This document shows positions 55,170-64,000 of a stretch of DNA of 64,000 nucleotides, one piece after another. The number at the start of each line of letters is the position of its first letter. The stretch's first letter is position 1. Source of the stretch: Pictodentalium vernedei (Eukaryota > Mollusca > Scaphopoda > Dentaliida > Dentaliidae); assembly GCA_031216915.1 (NCBI GenBank), contig CM062296.1, positions 146,320,840 to 146,384,839 of the forward strand, given 5' to 3'. Made by a program: the position numbers and the translations under genes. The notes under the pieces were generated by a model, which did not search any database, was not told the DNA's origin, and worked only from the letters and a program-made list of their open reading frames with translations.

Positions 55170-55564
55170 CCAATATACGTCACTGTGGCTTTGAAATCCT
55201 CGAAGAGAGGTATAAGGCGATAGTAACAGTGAGCTGGTCACAAAACAAACAATTTTCAAGTGCAAATCCATAATTGTGACGGATATTTGCGTGTGTGATA
55301 GGGGCGCGTGGTTAAATTTACAAAGCTAATACACATTTTAGCAAAGAAAAATATGTACAAAACCACTATAAAACATCATGATTATCTTTGTTTCTTTTAA
55401 CACTTTCGCCTCAGTACCAGTTTTTTTACGAAACAAATGGCAGTTGTTCAGAAGACAGCTTGGTCAACATCAACCCAATGAGAAGAAAAAGTAATTTTTA
55501 ACTCTCTGCTCTCTGATTTCAAATATCAAAGTTTCAAGCTGGTTGTAAAGTTTTTACTCATAAT
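55170..55564. other. 3' flank of the GT31 gene
   Basis: Non-coding; I see no clear AATAAA signal close to the stop codon. Confidence 0.4.
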
Positions 55565-55921
55565 GTATGTATGTCTTTATTGGGGTTTAATGACACTTTC
55601 TACAACCAGGATCACCTCGTGTCGGACAGTTTTACGGGTGGAGGAAGCCGGAGTACCCGAAGAGAATCCCCGAGCAACGGCGAGCAATTGTCCAACTCCT
55701 CAATGTACTAACTCCACACAAGCAGGGTTAGCATTGGTTGAAGACAAATGTACCATCGACGTGCAGTACGCCTTAGGACACAACGCCACCGTGCCCCCAC
55801 GTGGGAAATTGGTATTAAGTGACCTGTTCAAGTACACAACGCGGTTGCCGCAGGTGGGATTCGAACCGAAGACCTCTCGGCTTGCAATCTGCATCTCTAC
55901 CCATCGAGCCACCGCGATCCC
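55565..55921 (-). mobile_element. tRNA-derived SINE, reverse, full length
   Basis: Reads from GGGATCGCGGTGGCTCGATGG (55921) through CGAATCCCACCTGCGG to the type 1 tail near 55600; only a short T-rich tail (TTTATTGGGG) at 55571. Confidence 0.88.
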
Positions 55922-55923
55922 TT

Positions 55924-56033
55924 CCCATAATGTAAACAGGAATTTAGCCAATTCAATCTTATTTGACAGAGCTCGTTGAGCTCTGTCAAACAAGACTGAA
56001 TTGGTTAAATTTCTAATTACATTATGGAAAAGG
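55924..56033. repeat. 110-bp hairpin
   Basis: CCATAATGTAAACAGGAATTT...CTTATTTGACAGAGCTC / GAGCTCTGTCAAACAAG...AATTACATTATGG. It abuts the SINE head. Confidence 0.88.
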
Positions 56034-56338
56034 TTTAGTTTAAACAATATTTTATTCATGAGAAAATATGATGCATACATACAGTATAATAAAAAACAAG
56101 ATGATTGTCATACAGAGTGCACAATACAATGGTATGCATTAAAGTAGCGAGTCAAGGACGAGATTTGTTGAAAGGATTCAGCAGTATGCTTTTAGCTTGT
56201 ATAAACCGTCTCCTTTGGATTACCGACGAAATTTAAATGGTAGCAGCAGGCACTAAGTAAAATATTGTTTAAACATGAGAACCAGAGAGATTAAGGAGAG
56301 ACATAGAGAGAGCAGGGGAATAAGATGGGAAAAGGAAC
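56034..56338. other. no recognisable gene
   Basis: A+T-rich, nothing recognised. Confidence 0.4.
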
Positions 56339-56342
56339 TTAA

Positions 56343-56575
56343 CCCTTTACCGTACAAGTGTAGCTGATGACACTTGAAGAATAATTCATTAAATAGCTGG
56401 AAATTTCCAATGACCGTCCCAGAATCACAGCTCATGACACCCCACCAGAACGAGCTTATGGAACTCGTTCCAATGAGGGGTCATAATCCATGTTCCCGAG
56501 ACAAAAATTAAAAATATAAAAGGATTTAAATAGCGATTTTCATGGATATCACTGACCGTTACATTGGGCAAAGGG
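56343..56575. mobile_element. piggyBac-like palindromic MITE, subfamily B, diverged
   Basis: TTAA at 56339 then CCCTTTACCGTACAAG; right end ACATTGGGCAAAGGG, right TTAA decayed (ATAA). Stem GAACTCGTTCCAATGAGGGG and CATAATCCATGTT. Confidence 0.75.
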
Positions 56576-56712
56576 ATAACTAGGAAACATGCGGACAACC
56601 TGAATTCAGCGTTCGCTACCAAAGGATATTCAATAGGGCAGCCTCGATGAAAATATGGGTAATGGTGTGACAAGTAACACCAGAAAAGTTGATGAGTGCA
56701 CTGTTATTTATC

Positions 56713-57722
56713 AAAGCGTCCACTCAGCATGATGAAGTCCTGCACGGCTCTAAAAACAGTAAGGTTATCATCATTATTCAATCGTTCGGATCCAAATAGT
56801 AGGGCGGGGGGCTCAAAAGTAAATGACAACGCATTGATTGTGGAATTACGAGCATCGTCATAGATTGGGCAGTGTACGAGAAAGTGCTCAGTAGTTTCGA
56901 GATCCCCACACTGGCAACGTGGAGATGGTGAGAGATGGTTATCGTATAAGTGGGCGTTGATATTACTGCAATGCAGGCGTAACCTGCAGTGATAAATTTG
57001 TGCAGCACGGGATTTGGCTCCATAGTAAAAACTGGTGGTCGCAAGTTCGCACTATTTATAAATGTCTTGAAGTTTATGAGCGAATAATTTTCTCTTACCG
57101 AGGGGGGTAATCTATTCCACTGGTCAGTAACCTCCGGGATAAACGAGAACTTATATAAGTTGGTGTGACAAAAGGGAACACGGTGGTTGTTTTCCGATCG
57201 GATATTACAGCTTTGGGTAATAGATGAAATAATTGGTGGCACCTTAGTGGATATATAAGGGGGTGTTAATTTGTGATACATCTTAAAAAATTGGATAAGC
57301 TTGTGCTTTCGGCGTCTTTCTTCCAGTAAAGCCCATTGAGTTTCTGTGTAGAGAAGGTCTTTACTGCAGCTCACAGTGGCACCAGTAACTATTCTTGCTG
57401 CAGCTACTTGTATTTTCTCCAGGTCAGCTGCTTGAGTTGCTGAGCAGTTGTCCCAGACAGAGTCAGCGTATTTCAAAAGAGGTCGGACAAATGCGAAGTA
57501 TATCTTTTCAAGGACTTTCCGGTCAAGTGTAAACTTATGGGCACTGAGCATGTCAATCCGTGTCCAGGCTTTAGCGCACACGTGATCGATATGGTCATTC
57601 CACGAACAACCTTTATTCAGAATTACACCCAGATGCTTGTGACTACTCACCTCGGAAATTTGAGTTCCGCTTAAATATATAGGTGGGTGCACCGGAACGT
57701 TACTTTTACGTGATATGATCAT
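56713..57722 (-). pseudogene. LINE reverse transcriptase, thumb and C-terminal domain
   Basis: The 314-codon frame has HKHLGVILNKGCSWNDHID, AHKFTLDRKVLEKIYFAFV, LLKYADSVWDNC and RIVTGATVSC, the usual region after RT motif 7 in CR1-type elements. Near 56780 the frame shifts; the expected end (AVQDFIMLSGRFDK) is readable in another frame to about 56713. Confidence 0.8.
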
Positions 57723-59310
57723 GGATTCCGTTTTAAGGGGGTTGAACTCAACGAACCAAGTGTTAGCTCAGTGTTCAATTGTGGCTAGATCACGATTTAG
57801 TATGATAGCACCTTGGTCAGGATTCTCAATTATAAGATAAAGGGATGTATCATCTGCGAATAAACGTATACTGCTAAGTAGGTTTTCAGTAATATCGTTG
57901 ATGTAAATCAGGAATAACAGGGGACCAAGGATCGAACCCTGTGGAACACTAGACGTTATTGGTTTCCAAGGAGATGCCTCAGAGGCTACAAGGACGCGCT
58001 GGCACCGATCAGAAAGATAGGATTTTACGAAACAAAGTAAGTCGCCAGATATTCCTATTCTCTCAAGCTTGTGAATAAGACCAACATGCCAAACTTTATC
58101 AAATGCCTTGCTAACATCACTAAAAACGACTCTTACTTCTTTCCCTTCGTCAAGAGCATGACAAAATTCATCATAGAGGTCTGTCAGTTGTAGGACCGTT
58201 GAGTCGCCGGGAGTAAAACCAGATTAAAACTGGCTTAGTATATTGTTATCACATAAAAAAATGCCATAATCGCTTGAAAATACATTTTTCAAATAGTTTA
58301 CCAGAACAGCTAAGCAAAGATATTGGGCGATAGTTAGTAACTATATTAGACGGATTCTTTTTCAACACCGGGGTCACATTGGCTTTTTGCCATAACTTTG
58401 GAAAGTAGCAGTTGTCTAATAACCTGTTGAAGAGGGCTGTAAGTGGGTCACACAATGAGTGTTTACATTCTTTTAGAAGCCTCGGACTTATAAGATCTGG
58501 ACCAGACGCCTTCGATACCTCGATACTCTTGATTGCTTCATACACTTCCTTGCTTTCAAGTGTTATCTTGTCAAGCGACTGTAGGGCAGGCAGGGGTGAA
58601 TCAGGCAAGGAAGCATTAGTGTCATCCAATGTCGAAATGGAACAGAAGTAATCATTGAACACTTCCGCCTTTTCGAGATTGGTTGAATAGAGTTTGTTTA
58701 GGTGATTTATAGTCGGGATTCCAGGGACATGTTTACAGATAAATGTTTTTAATGTTTTCCACCACACTGACGGGGGTGTTTCCGAACAACTTAGTTCTGA
58801 TTGGACTTTCGATATGTATGTAGATTTAGCTTTCCTAACAGCTGATACGGCGTCATTCCGTTTGTGCTTATATCTCATCCAGTCGTGTAGTTGACCAGAG
58901 CGCTTTGCTCTACGGTATAATCGTGTTATTTGCCTAATCAATAACCGAATTTGATTATGCATCCATTTAGGCTGGTTAGCCATGGAGGTTATCAGTTTGT
59001 TGGGAATACATTTAGATGCCGTTTCAAGTAATTGATCGGTGAAGGTGGATACTATAGTGTCCGGGCATGAATGAGCAAACAGTCTTTCCCAGTCTACGTC
59101 ATTGTATGCCATGTTCAAACCGTCAAAGTTTCCCTCTGCATACAACCATATGCGTCTCTTAAAGTTTTTAGGCTTTTCTTTCCTGAATTCAATGGCAATA
59201 TAAATTGGACAATGATAGCGAGTCATGTCAGGTACAAGTGGTTCTAGGGCTTCACATTCGAGTACATGTACAGTATTACTAACAGCAAATAGGTCAATCA
59301 GAGTTGCAGA
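57723..59310 (-). pseudogene. LINE reverse transcriptase, core
   Basis: 58249-59226 reads as the linker and RT motifs 0-2a (SGPDLISPRLLKEC, KANVTPVLKKNP, VTNYRPISLLSCSGKLFEKC). After a frame change near 58248 the minus strand shows SGFTPGDSTVLQLTDLYDEF, VVFSDVSKAFDKVWH (motif A), SVPQGSILGPLLFLIY (motif B) and IRLFADDTSLY (motif C with the two catalytic Asp). All catalytic residues are present, separated by a few stops. Confidence 0.85.
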
Positions 59311-60241
59311 TCATTCCGTAAAGCACGTTGGCTCTACCACAAGCTGTCTAAAATTAAAATAATTACTTAGTTCCTGGAAGCGACCCTTGGGAGAACCATA
59401 TTGGTTGTCGTTAAAATCACCAGGAATAATTATATCTGAAATTAGGGTATCTTTGGCTTTGTCAATAGATGCCGTAATTTTATCCCAAACATCTGAGGGA
59501 CTATTGGGTGGGCGGTAAAATACACCTAGCAGCAGCGACTTACCATGGGTCATGAGCACTTCAGCCCAGATGCACTCAATGTCATTCACCTCAAGATCAG
59601 CACTGTGCCGAAAGCACAAGCCGTCCTTCACATAGACGGCGACCCCCCCCCCCCCCCCTTCCCCTCGACAAACGGTTATACCGCACGGGTTCTTGGAAGC
59701 CGTCGATCATAATACCTGGTGTTAGGTCCGAGCAGTGAAGCCAAGTCTCAGTAAATGCTAAGATATCATTGGAGAATGTTTCATATTTAATTATGTCTAA
59801 TTTAGGCTTCAGGCTTTGGATGTTCAGATGAAAGATTTTTAATGCATCGAAGGTGTCTTCTGTATTCACAGAGCCTGGGCCAGGGTTTGATTCAATGTCC
59901 CCAGACAGTAACAATACCACAGCCAATACTAATGTAAAAAAATATATAAAATAACAGATGGCTGAAGTTGTTGGCATTGTAGCTGGTATATTTAATGTCG
60001 GTGGGAGATTGGGTCTTTTAACATTCGTACAAAGACCATTACTGCATTGGCAGTACGGGATACATTTGTTGAATAGAATATGGAAAAGGTTTCTTGGTAC
60101 AAAAATCAAAAGAGATACAGGGAAAGTTTTAGCCAACAGACATCCGGGTTCAATCCAAATTTGAGTATTTGAAACTTTGATGTTACGCTTCTTGTGTTTT
60201 TGAAACATGTCAAGGTATAAACGAATAGGAATTACCCTCAC
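59311..60241 (-). pseudogene. LINE ORF N-terminus: hydrophobic segment, 2A-like motif, AP endonuclease
   Basis: From ATG 60241: about 90 residues with a Cys cluster (CIPYCQCSNGLCTNV), a hydrophobic stretch (ICYFIYFFTLVLAVVLLL), then SGDIESNPGPG at about residues 113-123, the 2A-like ribosome-skipping consensus DxExNPGP. The endonuclease follows: LKIFHLNIQSLKPKLDII, AFTETWLH, and after a poly(G) run in the conserved Gly-rich turn (59642-59657, which shifts the frame) VYVKDGLCFRH, LLLGVFYRPPN and IIPGDFNDN. A TGA lies at 59308-59310. A 2A site here would release the N-terminal part from the enzyme; the hydrophobic stretch just before it could act as a signal sequence. Confidence 0.8.
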
Positions 60242-60569
60242 ACAAATGTCCGCGGGTTTGAACTCTGCACATAGACTATGTAGGGAAAAGCGCTAGGAGA
60301 AACGTCATCAAAAAATGATATATACACTTAGGTTGCTCATGGCACTGTATAGGGGTTTTACGTTGGTCCCAGTGCCATAGCCCAAACAAACTGTGATTAA
60401 CAACCACTTAAATTGTACACCGATTACCAGAAATCCTCAACTTCTGTCCTATAAACTGTGTAGTTCCAGAACAGGTGTTTTGTTGCCTAACCATTCAGTT
60501 AGCTTTTATCCACCCAGGTCTGTTAACAAAAATCCTTATTCAAATCCTTAAAAAGATGTCTGGCTCAGC
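60242..60569. other. 5' flank of the LINE
   Basis: No gene; the LINE 5' untranslated region may extend into it. Confidence 0.4.
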
Positions 60570-60692
60570 TAAATCTCTATCTACACCTTCCAACAAGTTA
60601 AGCCCGGTGAAGGTGGATACTATAGTAAAATACACCTAGCAGCAGCGACTTACCATACTAAATCTCTATCTACACCTTCCAACAATTTAAGC
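60570..60692. repeat. 34-bp duplication flanking a two-part templated insert
   Basis: TAAATCTCTATCTACACCTT...TTAAGC occurs at 60570-60603 and 60659-60692 (one base different). The 55 bases between consist of a copy of 59037-59058 (CGGTGAAGGTGGATACTATAGT) followed by a copy of 59515-59546 (TAAAATACACCTAGCAGCAG...), both in the same orientation, overlapping by GT at the junction. Confidence 0.9.
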
Positions 60693-60850
60693 TCCCCCCC
60701 TCCCCCCCCCCCCCCCATAATACTCGTGGGTATGCGAATATCTCATATTGTGACGATCCACATTCCTCTGTTGGGGCGAGCATGGATCCTCAAAACTGGC
60801 GAACATTTGCTGGCTATTGACCACTTCACTGCCGTGCACCTCGGACATAT
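60693..60850. other. C run and start of Tc1-like remnant
   Basis: 60694-60716 is C-rich (16 C in the longest run). Confidence 0.6.
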
Positions 60851-61390
60851 GCTGTACCGCGTTAAGTTCGATTTTGACGAGACTGTTTAGGTCACTCTGT
60901 TTTGCTTCGCAGGAATGTTCAGCCTGTTGACCGTTTTGGCGGTGGAAGCATCAAGGTTTGGGTCGGTGTCTGCTCTCGAGGCAAAACTCCACTTCACATG
61001 TACAGGGACCACATTATGGAACCGATTGCCATCCCCTACGGTCGCCCATTTCTAGGAAACCGATTTCATTCTTTAGACGATAATGTTAGGCCTCACCGAG
61101 CGAGAATAGTGTGAGAATTTCGTGATATGTAACAGGACGTGACCTTCATAGATTTTTTTGCAAAGAACCCAGACTGCAACTCGATAGAACATGTGTGGGA
61201 CATGCTCGGCAGGAGAGTGGTTAATAGACAGATGCCACATCATGACATCGGCAGTCTGTGTCGTGCGCTAATAGACGAATGGGACAATATGATATTGAGA
61301 GAAATTCGGAAGGTCATCGACAGTATGCCACGCCGATTAAGGTGGTCGAGGCGGTCCCACCAGATACTGAACAACGTGACGTTTTTTTGA
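60851..61390 (+). pseudogene. Tc1/mariner transposase, C-terminal half, broken
   Basis: 60902-61114 reads RRNVQPVDRFGGGSIKVWVG and LDDNVRPHRARIV, the region around the second catalytic Asp; after a stop, 61139-61390 reads FFAKNPDCNSIEHVWDMLGR and ALIDEWDNM, the region of the third acidic residue, and ends NNVTFF. These are the DDE-domain landmarks of Tc1-like transposases. The N-terminal DNA-binding half is missing and I could not pair terminal inverted repeats. Confidence 0.75.
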
Positions 61391-62327
61391 CGTCATGATG
61401 ACGTCCGCGATACCTAATGTTAATTCAATAAAAAAAATACTCTAGAAACCCTTGTTTCACTAATAAGGCGTATTCCCTCACTACAAAGAACAGGTTTTCT
61501 CTCATGGAAATTTACCCAATTACTGTTTATCCACTTGTATCCTAAGGCGGTGGGTGTGGGTGGGGGGGGGGGGGGCTTAATTTTTCTTGGACAGTATATG
61601 TCCGTATAGCCTATGACCTTTCACCGAAATGAGTACATCGAGTCCGATTCCACGATGGATCGTAATCTCCATTTCGAAAGCTAAAATTGAATATTATTTA
61701 AATATTCAGAAAGTATTTTTACACGTGTGGTCTAGAAAGTGTTTTGGTCTTATTTTCTTCATCGGGAAGTCTCGGACACATTTATTAATTTCTCCTGACA
61801 CTGTATCCCAGTCAATCTTGGCTGTATATTTGGGAAGCTAAAACCTGTCGAAAACTCCCTTTCTCGAACGTTATAATCCACTTTCAAAATGAGGGAAATG
61901 TTGATCAACACAGGGTAAGTTTTCATTCCGTAAAGTTCATTTTTCAAATAGTTCTTGCATATTATACAGAACACTTAACTTCTACTGTTACGGGCACGAA
62001 CAACTCCTTGTACCTAAAAGATTAATCAACCATTTTTACCAAAGTATGAAAATCGTTGGAATGTTTCCGGTTAATTGTTTACACAATGCGTCGAACTTTG
62101 CTCTGATGAGAGCTACGAGAAACCACACAATTCAATTCTGTTCAATATCGTTCCGATGATTCGATTCGATTTGAGAAGGGCTAATTCGGAAAATTTCGGA
62201 TCGTTGAGATGTTCTTAAAATTCTACCAACTGAACTTTGCCTCTATCACCCTGTGAAGGAGACCCGGTGATAAAAGAAGAGTTCAAGAAGGTTCCATTTA
62301 ATGGAATCATTTGCAATATTCCGGGCC
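61391..62327. other. no recognisable gene; G run
   Basis: G run at 61561-61574. Nothing else recognised. Confidence 0.4.
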
Positions 62328-62417
62328 TTTAACCCTTTATATAACATAAAAAGCAGACGACACCTGCAAACAGAATTCTTGAATAACTATTTTTTTTTTA
62401 TTTTTGTCTCAAAAACA
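62328..62417. mobile_element. piggyBac-like MITE, subfamily B, left half
   Basis: TTTAACCCTTTATATAACAT, AAAAGCAGACGACACCTGC, then TTTTTGTCTCAAAAACAT; breaks off at the palindrome centre side. Confidence 0.75.
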
Positions 62418-62428
62418 TCCAACGTCAT

Positions 62429-62809
62429 ATGCTTGGATTTATTGAGTACATACGATACGATATCAAATCTTCTGTGTACTACGCAGCAGGATATCTTTTA
62501 GCTATTTTTATCGTTGTTGTTAACAGCATTGTTTTGCTTGTTTTGACAAGGAGAGCGATAAATAAATCAAGGATGACACAACCTTCCACTAATCACAGGA
62601 AAGTGATTTTTGTAATCTGCCGCGTGTCATCAGTGACCGGTATTTTGGGGGTACTCATTTTAGTTTCTGAAATGTTTTTTGGTATGAACTCTATCGACAT
62701 ATTAGGTATATTTCTTAACAGTTTGCAGGGTGTTATGATTTTTATGCCATTCGCATGTAATCGCCGTGTGGCAGAATTATACAAAACGGCTCTTAAAAGG
62801 AGTAGATAA
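62429..62809 (+). pseudogene. adhesion-type (class B) GPCR fragment, TM5 to TM7
   Basis: 126 codons with three hydrophobic segments: LLAIFIVVVNSIVLLVLTRR, VSSVTGILGVLILVSEMFF and ILGIFLNSLQGVMIFMPFAC, then a basic tail (NRRVAELYKTALKRSR) and stop. The order and the FLNSLQGVMIF element before a Cys are what I know from TM5-TM7 of adhesion/secretin-type receptors. No earlier helices, GAIN domain or clean splice acceptor precede it; it abuts a MITE half at 62417. It may be the last exon of a gene to the left or an isolated copy. Confidence 0.5.
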
Positions 62810-62997
62810 TTAGAAGATTTACCGTGCCTCTGTACGTACCCGGTATTTCTTTTTATTACTTTCCAAAGTATCATTTACTGTGATTTCCGGGTTTGAGCAT
62901 AAACGATAACTTCACAAGTGAATTATGCAATCAACAATTGTGTCATGTATCCGTGCACGCAAACGAAGGCACTTTGCCGTGGGAGTAATGGGGACTT

Positions 62998-63210
62998 CAT
63001 TTTAACATGCAAAGCAGACGACACTTGCAAACAAAATTCTTGAATAAATATTATTTTCATTTTTTTTGTCTCAAAAACATAGGTTATGAAACCCTCATTG
63101 GAACGAGCTCGACGAGCTCGTTCCAATGAGGGGTCATAACCTATGTTTTTGAAACAAACAATGAAAAAAAATAATGAAAATTTATTGGCGATTTTTGTGA
63201 ATAGCATAAT
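62998..63210. mobile_element. piggyBac-like palindromic MITE, subfamily B
   Basis: CAAAGCAGACGACACTTGC, then a 100-bp palindrome (CAAAAACATAGGTTATGA...CATTGGAACGAGCTCG / CGAGCTCGTTCCAATG...TCATAACCTATGTTTTTG). The terminal CCCTTTAC has decayed at both ends. Confidence 0.8.
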
Positions 63211-64000
63211 TCACACGGCACAGCATTCGACCTATCTAATGTTGCTCTCTCTCTCTCTCTCCCACTCTCTCTCTCTCACTCTGTCTATCGGACAGCAGCT
63301 AATTTTTTCTCGAAGTATCATTTGTCTTTCCATTTAAGCCTAAATTTCAGGAAATTAAAATATGGAACGACGCTATGTGAATGAATTATCAGAAACGTTT
63401 CGAAAATATTTTAAGCTTTAGCTTTAGTAATCGTTGTAGAGTTTGATTAAACTACAGAATGTTCCAGAAATAATATAAGAACTGTGGGCTGCGTAATTTG
63501 CAGAAACCATTAAAGCAAATTGATTCTACTAAATGAGAAAAATGACCTCAGTACATCAAACAACTTCCTCATGGACAGTAATGTACATTCTCCCCACTGA
63601 GCAAAGGTCTTCTGGGAATCGACAGCGCATGCGTATTGTTCAGTGTTCAGATATATTATTCCCGTTGTCCAGATCCAAAGGGAAAGTATAGAATGTTTCT
63701 ACCTAACCAATCACTCTCTGGGAATAATGTAACATGCGATATCCTATATATAAAAAATAATATGTCTGAATATTGCACTGTGGGTAGAATAGTACATGCA
63801 CCGGAGACGTGTGCACTATTCCACCCATCTGTGCAATATTCAGGTGTAGTCAACGAGATATCGTGTATAATATATTATCCAAAACTGGACGTCTGTTCTA
63901 AATATAGGAAAGGAGCGTGGAATCTAATCCTTACAGTACGTGAAGAGTTGATTGTAACTAAATCACCCGCGGAGTGGAGTTATCACCCAAGCTATAACTT
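63211..64000. other. no recognisable gene; (CT)n and a hairpin
   Basis: 63247-63286 is (CT)n. 63764-63842 is an inverted repeat (TGAATATTGCACTGTGGGTAGAATAGT / CTATTCCACCCATCTGTGCAATATTCA in parts). No gene. Confidence 0.5.

Larger units (their letters stand above)
56713..60241 (-). mobile_element. CR1-like non-LTR retrotransposon, nearly full length
   Basis: On the minus strand: 5' ORF start at 60241, a 2A-like motif, AP endonuclease, reverse transcriptase and a C-terminal domain ending near 56713. Few breaks (a stop at 59308, frame changes near 59640, 58248, 57722 and 56780). The arrangement fits APE-type LINEs of the CR1/L2 group. No clear microsatellite or poly(A) tail is seen at the 3' side. 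Confidence 0.85.

Overview
This window looks like A+T-rich, repeat-dense nuclear DNA of an invertebrate metazoan, probably aquatic. The evidence is a spliced-looking animal glycosyltransferase gene (GT31), animal-type mobile elements (Maverick/Polinton, CR1-like LINE, LTR element, Tc1/mariner, hAT-like, piggyBac-like, tRNA- and 5S-derived SINEs) and no bacterial gene organisation. A LINE with an N-terminal 2A-like motif would suit a mollusc, echinoderm or amphioxus, but the species cannot be fixed from the sequence.

Region 1-9.2 kb is a decayed virus-like Maverick/Polinton (adintovirus-like) element. Reading rightward: integrase C-terminus, a tiny Cys/His ORF, a penton-like protein, a pX-like basic core protein, a major-capsid-type protein (the family usually labelled F54H12.2-like), an adenain-like cysteine protease and a BIR-RING (IAP-like) cargo gene. 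Reading leftward from the other side is a protein-primed type-B DNA polymerase with two N-terminal C2H2 fingers. Nonsense codons, frameshifts and one deletion that fuses the pX-like gene to the capsid gene show that this copy is inactive. The left end of the element is outside the window; the right end was not found.

Region 9.2-51 kb is mostly non-coding repeats: a 31-bp minisatellite whose units combine NRF1-like and YY1-like motifs, a 33-bp minisatellite, SINEs with two kinds of heads and two kinds of tails, many palindromic MITEs with TTAA or TA target duplications, an hAT-like pair with an 8-bp target duplication, and a ~4-kb element bounded by long inverted repeats that carries a broken C2H2 gene. 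At 19.96-20.70 kb three insertions are nested.

Region 51-64 kb holds a short LTR element carrying a chromodomain ORF, the one intact-looking host gene (a beta-1,3-galactosyltransferase-like GT31 enzyme), a nearly full-length CR1-like LINE whose N-terminus has a hydrophobic stretch followed by a 2A-like GDIESNPGP motif, a templated insertion copied from two separate parts of that LINE, a Tc1/mariner transposase remnant and a fragment of an adhesion-type GPCR. Repeat boundaries and identities were judged by eye.
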